From positions 305,135,950 through 305,199,949 of the forward strand of contig NC_081408.1 of assembly GCF_030272615.1 (NCBI RefSeq): 64,000 nucleotides of DNA, in the 5' to 3' direction. Under the pieces are notes generated by a model. It was not told the origin of the DNA, searched no databases, and saw nothing but the letters and a program-made list of their open reading frames with translations. Of this stretch, positions 57,738 through 64,000 are shown one piece after another; the first letter of the stretch is position 1, and each line of letters begins with the position of its first letter. This DNA comes from Cryptomeria japonica (lineage: Eukaryota; Streptophyta; Pinopsida; Cupressales; Cupressaceae). A program made the position numbers and the translations under genes.

Positions 57738-58978
57738 TGTTAGGCCCAATATGGAAAGTTAATGTACTGAGAGGGGAGGGGTGAATCAGTACTTCAAAAA
57801 ATTTCTTCAATAATAACTTTATTGTTATGCATAAACTGAATAGTGCAGTAACATAATATAAAGCTAAAATAAATAGATAACAATCATACATGATTCACTC
57901 CATAACACATATATTTTGGTTACGCAGAAACTCTTGGTTAGAGAGCAAAACTGTGCTAGGGATGGCACCCACAACTTCACTACTACAATAATAAAGAGTG
58001 CTTGGTTAGAGCTACATGTTTAGCTATTTCTAATAGCTTACCCTGTTAGGAGTAACAAGATCTATTAGATCTACCTTGCTAAAGGATTTTACAACACTTA
58101 AACTAAATGTTGCACCTAGTTAGAGGCTTTACAATTTATAGACTTGATTAGAGTCTTTTACCTTGTTAAAGGTTTCTCTTACAACTTCAAAATATTACAA
58201 TAAATCATTACAAATATCTGCAACTTTACATCTGGAATGTTATAGCAGATTCTATGTGCTTAGAATAGATTACCTTGCTTATAGCATACCTCAGTAACCC
58301 ATATAGTAACTCGGTAAACCCTTTTGTTTCCTCTGTTCTTTGACTGTTCTCTAAAATCCTTCTCGGTGACCTTTGTGTCTCTATAACAGTCATAACACTT
58401 AGTGCTTTTACATGTCTTGCTTCATATATCTCTATATCTTCCTTTCTGTCATTAGTGCTTTTACATGTCTTGCTTCATATATCTCTATATCTTCCTTTCT
58501 GTCATGCTACATGCTTATTTCTGATCTTAATCCATGTTGTATAAATAGATCTCTTATGACAGTGATTCTTTCATTGCTTCGATCTTACAAAGATGTTTTA
58601 TCAAATGAATAACCATGCAAAATATTTCATTGGTTAGATGACCTCAAATCATACACAATCTTTAAGTGCAATTTCCAATGTGATAACGGTTAGATGTTCC
58701 TAGATCTTGTAACATGTTTTCATATGTATGTCCAGGTTCAATGAATCTGGTAACACATTTCACTTATTGTATAACAACTCGGTGTGTCATCTTTGCTGCT
58801 CGGTAGTCATGAAATGATACTCAGTAGATAGCTCGATGTATACTACGCTCTGAGAATACTTTCTTCAATAACTGACTGGACTGTTCATACCGACTGAATA
58901 TTTCGGTAGTAGTAACCGACTAGAGTATATAGAATAACTTTGAACAAAAAACTAATGGCAACTTGATAAGTAGTAACA
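57738..58978 (-). repeat. NA3 5' LTR
   Basis: It matches the other NA3 LTR closely but contains three extra segments: about 43 bp after 57925, a second copy of a 53-bp unit (58400-58452 and 58453-58505), and about 54 bp around 58726-58780. It ends in ...AAGTAGTAACA on the plus strand, followed by the TSD. Confidence 0.85.
58400..58505. repeat. 53-bp tandem duplication in NA3 5' LTR
   Basis: TAGTGCTTTTACATGTCTTG... is repeated twice without a gap; the other NA3 LTR has a single copy (51570-51625). Confidence 0.85.
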
Positions 58979-58983
58979 TGTCT

Positions 58984-61098
58984 AATGGAAGCTATTGAAC
59001 CCAGAGAAGATGAAATGGAATACATGAGTTATGAAGTCAATTACGACTTATTGATTGGTTCTGCCAATTACCTGTTGGCATCTCCAGTGGACAAGAAGAA
59101 GAAAAGACTAGATACTGTTGAGGAGAAAACTGCAAAAGATGAAACCAATAGTAGTAAAGGGAAAAAGAAGAAGGTTGAGCAAGCGCCTCTGGTGTCAACA
59201 AGTATGAGAGTGACATGAAGTGTCCAAGTTAAAAAGGAACCGACACCTAAGGTATACATAAAGAAGCAGCCTGCAACAAAGAAGAGAGGCCAACAACTGA
59301 TTCTCCCAGTAGAATCTGATGACACTGACATTGAAGAGGAGCCAAAGAAAGTGAAGGCTACTGGCAAGAAGTCCAAACTAGTTGAAGCTACCTCTCAGAG
59401 TATTCCCATTAAATATTTGTCTTATAAGCCTATGACTGATTTTGAGAGAACGGTAAAGATATTAGGAAGGAATAGGTTTGATAATGTTAAAGAATGTTTT
59501 GATTCATTTGATGAAGATCAGAAGAAATGCATTGTTCAACAAGTAACCAACCATTTGTGTCATTACAATCGATTACCTCATGATCTTAAGAATGAAATTT
59601 TTGGTTCTTTATATTCTATCATTTTGAATAAATAGGAAGAAGCTATGAAGAAAGAAAAAAGAATTATTGATAATGTGTTTATTCAATATTTTCTTGATTT
59701 GTCTAAAGATGAGTTAATTAAGGTTAATAAGTGGAAATATGCAATCTGTTGAAGTTGAGACTCATTGGATAGCAAGGGACATTCAAACAATGCGTAAGCA
59801 TCTAGAGTCCCAATGGTCTAATGAACAAGATACTGTGGAAAGACCGGAAATGGATGAGGAAGAAATATTACAAGCTGATATTGTCTATCCTATCAAAAAA
59901 AAGGATGACACTACTTCTCAACCAGTAATTTTTCTTGATGATGCACAGGATACCATTGACCTATCCAGGAATATCATTGAACCAGATAAGCAGCCACTGA
60001 CTATTTCATTGGTTAAAGTAGTGGAAGTACCGGCTACACAACCAAGTGTGGATATTCCACCCCCATCGATAAAAGATCAACAATTGAAAACACAACTGCC
60101 ACCGGTTTCACAAGCTACCCAAGAGAAACCCATTGAAAGAGTTGCAGAAAAGTCCTCTAAACAGGAAAAGGAGAAAGATCAAGAGAAAACTAAGAAGGAG
60201 AAATCTGCTAAACCAGAAAAGGCATTAGTCAAGCAGCAGAATGATGATGATGATGACTCATAAGGCATCAAAGGGCCTATATATGTTGACAATATGAGTG
60301 CATCAGAATTATTGGAGATGACAAACTATGATGCAATCTAGAGCCCAGAAGAAGAGGCTTAAAGAACGAAGGAAGGAAGTGGAAACCATCCAAACTGCAG
60401 TAGAAATTTTGTCAAGTCTTCTACCAGAGACTGCTATAGGGAATTTGTCAACTCCTATTGGCAAGCTTGGCCAGTTGGTTGTTGATACCTCTAACCAACT
60501 CAAGTCCCTTGAGGAAGCAGCTCAAACGATGGCTACGAAAAACTACAGAAAGAAAAGAGGTGACCATATAATGAAAGATATTGATATAGGGAAGATTGTT
60601 TTATCCCTGAATAAAGATCTTTTGAGAAAAAATATTGAAATAGGAGGCAAAATTCTAACCTATACATCTAATGTTTCATTTTTCTATATTGATTTAGTTA
60701 AAAGGTGGCATGAGACAGAACTAGAACTAGAAAACATATGTAATGCCTACATACCTTTCTAGGATTCAGCCTTAGCTTTTGGTAAATCAGTTGATGATTT
60801 GCAAAATCAGTTAGATATTAATGATTTTGAATAGGAAAAGAGAATTTGGTCCCTGAAGGAGTTAAAGGACTTATTGAGACCTAAGGTGGACATCCTACAA
60901 CGAGATTATAAGAATGCACGAGCGGTTTTAGGTACTCCAGAGATGAGTACAATTGATGCAATGGAAGAATTTTCTGCACAGGTCATGACCACCATAGAGA
61001 TCACTGAAACATTACTGGAAACATGGGAAAATGATTTTTCTCATATGAAGCTTACTTTTAGTAATATTTTCTTGAAAATTGAAGTGAACACTCCTTAA
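58984..61098 (+). pseudogene. NA1 ORF2, right part
   Basis: After the NA3 TSD the frame resumes with MEAIEPREDEMEYMSYEVNY and continues through a Lys-rich segment (EEKTAKDETNSSKGKKKKVE), FERTVKILGRNRFDNVKECF, an acidic RPEMDEEEILQADIVYPIKK block, a KEKDQEKTKKEKSAKPEK basic repeat and a coiled coil (AQKKRLKERRKEVETIQTAV) to the stop at 61096-61098. Frameshifts near 59735 and 60320 and several stops break it. Alignment with NA2 ORF2 holds throughout. Confidence 0.7.
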
Positions 61099-61354
61099 TA
61101 CAGACTTGTAAGTTTTCGTATATGTAAACTTTTGGTGCAAATTTTGCTATATATATATATATATATATATATATTTTACTTTTGAATTTTGCATTATTGT
61201 CAAAGGGGGAGTAGAAATATGTATGTGTGTTGTGAAAATTTTGTATGTATTGTTAAGGGGGAGTTGAAATATGGTTTTACAATTTTTGAAAGCACACTTA
61301 ATTGTAAAGGTGTAAAATTTTATAAGTGTTGCCATCAATGCCAAAGGGGGAGAT
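61099..61354 (+). other. NA1 3' region with repeated polypurine tracts
   Basis: Tracts of the type AAGGGGGAG occur near 61203 and 61255. The terminal AAAGGGGGAGAT at 61343-61354 abuts the LTR. TTTTGCATTATTGTCA precedes the first tract and CCATCAATGCC precedes the last, as in the copia element. Confidence 0.8.
61149..61174. repeat. (TA)n microsatellite
   Basis: About 13 uninterrupted TA units in the NA1 3' region. Confidence 0.9.
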
Positions 61355-62481
61355 TGTTGGCTTGATGATGATTGTAATGTATGACTTCATGTGTTGTCTT
61401 TGATGGAACATGTATACACACATATGTTCACATTATCATTGTGATCTTAGACAAACCAGTATTGCTTCTAAAGTTACTTGTATTGCAACCGGTATTGGAT
61501 GTTTAGTTTATGATGGTTTAGAGAGTGTCAAATCGGTACATGTAGACAACCGGTATATGTAGGAATGGCTTGACATCAACTTGGAGATTCAGTGAAGACC
61601 ATCAAAGAAGCATTGGAGGATAATCATTTTATGTATTGATAGTGGTTAACTTTTTACCAGTATCAATGTTCCAACCGGTTTTCATTGATTGTGTGATGAG
61701 TTATCACCGGTCGTGATGAGTTACCCCTAACTGACAAATTTGGTGGCAATTTGTGATGAGTTATGTTATATTGTCCAAATACACTACACCTACAAAATTG
61801 TGATATGATTTCTAAGCCGACATAAAATCTAATGTCTATATAATGATGTTATGATGAACTATTTTGGAGATGATATGATGCAAGATATAAGTGTTAAGTT
61901 GTTGAAGGTATTGCAAAATATGTTGGTGATGCAAGTTTAACTGAGTAGAAGAGGATCTATTCAAGAAAGTTGTGCTACCTCTAGATCACACCACCTGTTG
62001 TTTTCTAATCACTACAATAGTCAAATCCCCTAACTCGGTAAGCTCTAACAAGCTTCATTGTACAAATCCTTTAACAAGGTGATTCATTAGTTTGGATTTT
62101 GAAATCCTCCACTGAGGTTACTCCTAACAAGGTACTACCTTTAATAGGGTATAGCTCCTAATGGAGCTTTGGGATCTTTAATAGGATTTGCTCCTAGCAA
62201 AGCACTTTTGTAGACCTTAACTGGTCAGTTACCTATTACTGCAGATAGTTAACTTGTCAGTCCCATCTCACCGTAGTTTTTCCCATTTGGGTTTTCCACG
62301 TATAAACACTTATGTTATGGTGGATGTTTTACTTATTGTGGATGCTTTAATATCATTCTGGATTACATGCATAGTGTTTAGTAAACTTCATAAGTATCCC
62401 TATCAGTCAATGTTTAAAGTAGTATTGTTTTTGTTGTCACTGATTCACCCCCCCCACTCTCAATGCTTTATAAGTCTATCA
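61355..62481 (+). repeat. NA1 3' LTR
   Basis: It begins TGTTGGCTTGATGATGATTG and ends AAGTCTATCA, clearly similar to the left LTR along its length (1,127 against 1,122 bp). It is followed by ACGCT, the TSD partner of 29692-29696. Confidence 0.85.
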
Positions 62482-63283
62482 ACGCTTCCCAATTTTTCTT
62501 CCCTCAACTTAAAGTCGGGGAAATGGTCCTAGGACATTGTCTATGAAAATGCTACTCTATTTTGTCATAAATGTGCTAAGCAAGGGTGTACGTTTGTTGA
62601 TTGTAAGGCCCTGACAACTGCTGAACCCAAGCTTAAAGAGAAGGCTATTGTGGATGATCCCATCAGCCTAAGTGCACCCATTCTTTAGATCCTTTAGGAC
62701 TACCTAATGTGTGTGAGATCTCTGAATATTACCCCCGCACTGATAAGATCGTAGATGTTATAAAAAAACCTGTTGATCTAGTGAAGAAATCTAGTCTAGT
62801 GGCGCCTCTGGAAGATGGAGAAATTCCTCCGATGATTAGCCTATGACTATCCCCTTGTACTTATTCCTCCTCCTCCTTGGCTATGCTTGGTGACTACCTC
62901 TCCCCTAGGCCTTCTGTTGAAGCTAACCCCACGCCTCCCCAAACCCCCTTTAATCTATGTGGTTTTAAGTCTTCCCCAGGTGGTACTAATTTGTTAAGTT
63001 TCATAGCCCCTCATTGTCCCCCTAACAGTTCGGGGATTTTGGAGGAAGTGGCTAAATCTCCCCTATTGAAATCTAATGTGAAGTTATCCTCACTCTGTTC
63101 CCCCTCTATGGATAATGAGGATTGGTTGACATAGAAGAACAAAACTAGGACTAAGAAGGTGGATGTGGGTATTGATAGAAAAGTTGGAAGACCAACTGAG
63201 AGAGTGATGAGACATATAGTTATGGAAAGGGATATTGCAAGGGGCAGATAGTTGACCCTTGATGGAATCAACAGAACTAAGAA
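62482..63283 (+). pseudogene. LINE-P ORF1, right part with zinc-knuckle region
   Basis: ORF1 resumes with LPNFSSLNLKSGKW and a Cys-rich segment FCHKCAKQGCTFVDCK near 62557, where the His of the usual CCHC knuckle is Cys. A degraded Pro/Ser-rich C-terminal part with many stops and frameshifts follows to about 63283. The ancestral ORF1 stop probably overlapped the ORF2 start as in LINE-M. Confidence 0.65.
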
Positions 63284-64000
63284 ATTAAGTTCCTCTCCTT
63301 GAACATAAGGGGACTCAACAACCCACAAAAGCAATTTTCTATAAAACAATATATCTTAGACATGGGATTAGATATTTGTCTACTTCAGGAAGTCAAAATG
63401 TCCTACCCAACTTTTGCAACCACTACTGAAAAACTTTGGTTGGGGGCTTCTTTTTTGTATGTTGAGGCATTGGGGGCGTCTGGTGGAATTGCTACCCTTT
63501 GGGACACCCGCAAGGTCCAAGGAAAGTTTTATGTAAGCTCACAGAACTTCCTAGCAGTTACTTTTCAATATGGTGTTCTCTATTGGCACCTATTCAATAT
63601 ATGGCCCCAATTCCAAAGTGGGAAGGAATCTGGTGTGGGAGGAAATTTATGAGTAATCCTTGAGGATCAGAATTCTCATTACATTTTGGTTGGTGATTTC
63701 AACACCCCTCTCTACCCCTTTGAGATATATGGGGGACTTGAAGATTTTTTTGAATAGCATGGGAGATCTTGCTAATCTTATAAATACTACTAGCCTCTTT
63801 GATCTTGATCTTCTAGGTGTCCCCTTCACTTGGTCGAATAATAGGAAAGGGAACCACCTAATTCAAGTTAAACTGGATAGCTTTCTAGTCTTTGCCAAAT
63901 GGGATATTAGTCACAACTCCTATCTAAGGACCCTCCCAAGGACCGCTTCTAATCATAGCCCTCTCCTCCTCCACAGGACTAATAGACCCCCCTTGGGTCC
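63284..64000 (+). pseudogene. LINE-P ORF2 endonuclease, truncated by window end
   Basis: It starts IKFLSLNIRGLNNPQKQ with ATT where ATG is expected (63284-63286). The AP-endonuclease motifs are present: LLQEVKMS (catalytic Glu), ALGASGGIATLW, ILVGDFNTPL, and after a frameshift SFLVFAKWD and a SNHSPLLL-like block. The main open part is 63299-63652. RT lies beyond the window. The enzyme would nick target DNA for insertion. Confidence 0.8.

Larger units (their letters stand above)
50948..58978 (-). mobile_element. NA3: reversed non-autonomous Tork-like LTR element
   Basis: LTRs lie at 50948-52044 and 57738-58978. On the minus strand the order is LTR, primer-binding site, ORF1, ORF2, polypurine tracts, LTR. 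A perfect 5-bp TSD (TGTCT, 50943-50947 and 58979-58983) shows insertion into NA1 ORF2, whose reading rejoins across it. The gene set matches NA1 and NA2, but the proteins are clearly more diverged, so NA3 is a different subfamily. It is the best preserved of the three: ORF1 and ORF2 each lie in one frame with only stop codons as damage. Confidence 0.85.
29697..62481 (+). mobile_element. NA1: outer non-autonomous Tork-like LTR element
   Basis: LTRs at 29697-30818 and 61355-62481 share TGTTGGCTTGATGATG starts and TCTATCA ends. A primer-binding site, ORF1 (coiled coil plus zinc knuckles), ORF2 (about 1,050 codons, unknown) and a terminal polypurine tract follow in order. No protease, RT, RNase H or integrase motif belongs to it. 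Without NA2 and NA3, which sit inside, it is about 7.4 kb. It resembles the TR-GAG and LARD classes of non-autonomous plant elements but carries an added ORF. Confidence 0.8.
28801..64000 (+). mobile_element. LINE-P: plus-strand L1-type LINE, split, runs off window
   Basis: ORF1 of a plant L1-type LINE starts near 28839 and breaks at 29696. Its continuation, a zinc-knuckle segment and the endonuclease of ORF2, lies at 62482-64000. Between the halves sits the NA1 element. The reading sense joins across the break (NVAINKAL on the left, LPNFSSLNLKSGKW on the right), so this was one LINE before the insertion. The RT lies beyond the window end. Confidence 0.75.

Overview
The window is repeat-dominated nuclear DNA from a seed plant with a large genome. 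All recognisable coding sequence belongs to plant retroelements (Ty3/gypsy, Ty1/copia of Tork-like type, L1-type LINEs), except one decayed AP2/ERF transcription-factor relic. Several primer-binding sites match initiator tRNA-Met (TGGTATCAGAGC), as is usual for plant LTR elements. A gymnosperm is plausible, but the sequence alone does not prove it. No intact host gene, tRNA, rRNA or CRISPR array is visible.

Layout, left to right. 1-6513: a decayed Ty3/gypsy element with gag and protease but no visible RT or integrase. It is split by a 3.5-kb LTR-like insertion (1740-5265) with a perfect 5-bp target-site duplication (TSD). 6514-10371: two related LTRs, each preceded by the same polypurine tract. 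10372-13994: non-coding, with a 145-bp tandem repeat whose first copy carries a clean 552-bp foreign insertion. 13995-19776: a chromovirus (Ty3/gypsy with chromodomain) with a truncated 5' LTR and a complete 3' LTR. 20331-28142: an AP2/ERF relic with two AP2-like domains, the second split by a nearly complete Tork-like copia element (20821-28076, TSD GAATA).

28839-64000 is a five-level nest. A plus-strand LINE (LINE-P) is split at 29696/62482 by a large non-autonomous LTR element, NA1. NA1 contains a related element, NA2 (31761-49141), and a third, reversed relative, NA3 (50948-58978, TSD TGTCT). NA2 contains a minus-strand LINE (LINE-M, about 37862-48050), and LINE-M contains a solo LTR (43755-46022).

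The most interesting content is the NA family. All three members encode a coiled-coil, multi-zinc-knuckle Gag-like ORF1 and a second ORF of about 1,050 codons with no protease, integrase or RT. Their LTR ends, primer-binding sites and polypurine-tract surroundings match those of the copia element, which suggests they are mobilised by Tork machinery. LINE-M carries an unexpected third ORF directly behind its RT/RNase H ORF, and part of that ORF resembles the NA ORF2 protein. One protein module may therefore occur in two unrelated retroelement classes. All copies are decayed. Many of the premature stops are TAG where family members have glutamine, the pattern expected from deamination of methylated CAG sites.
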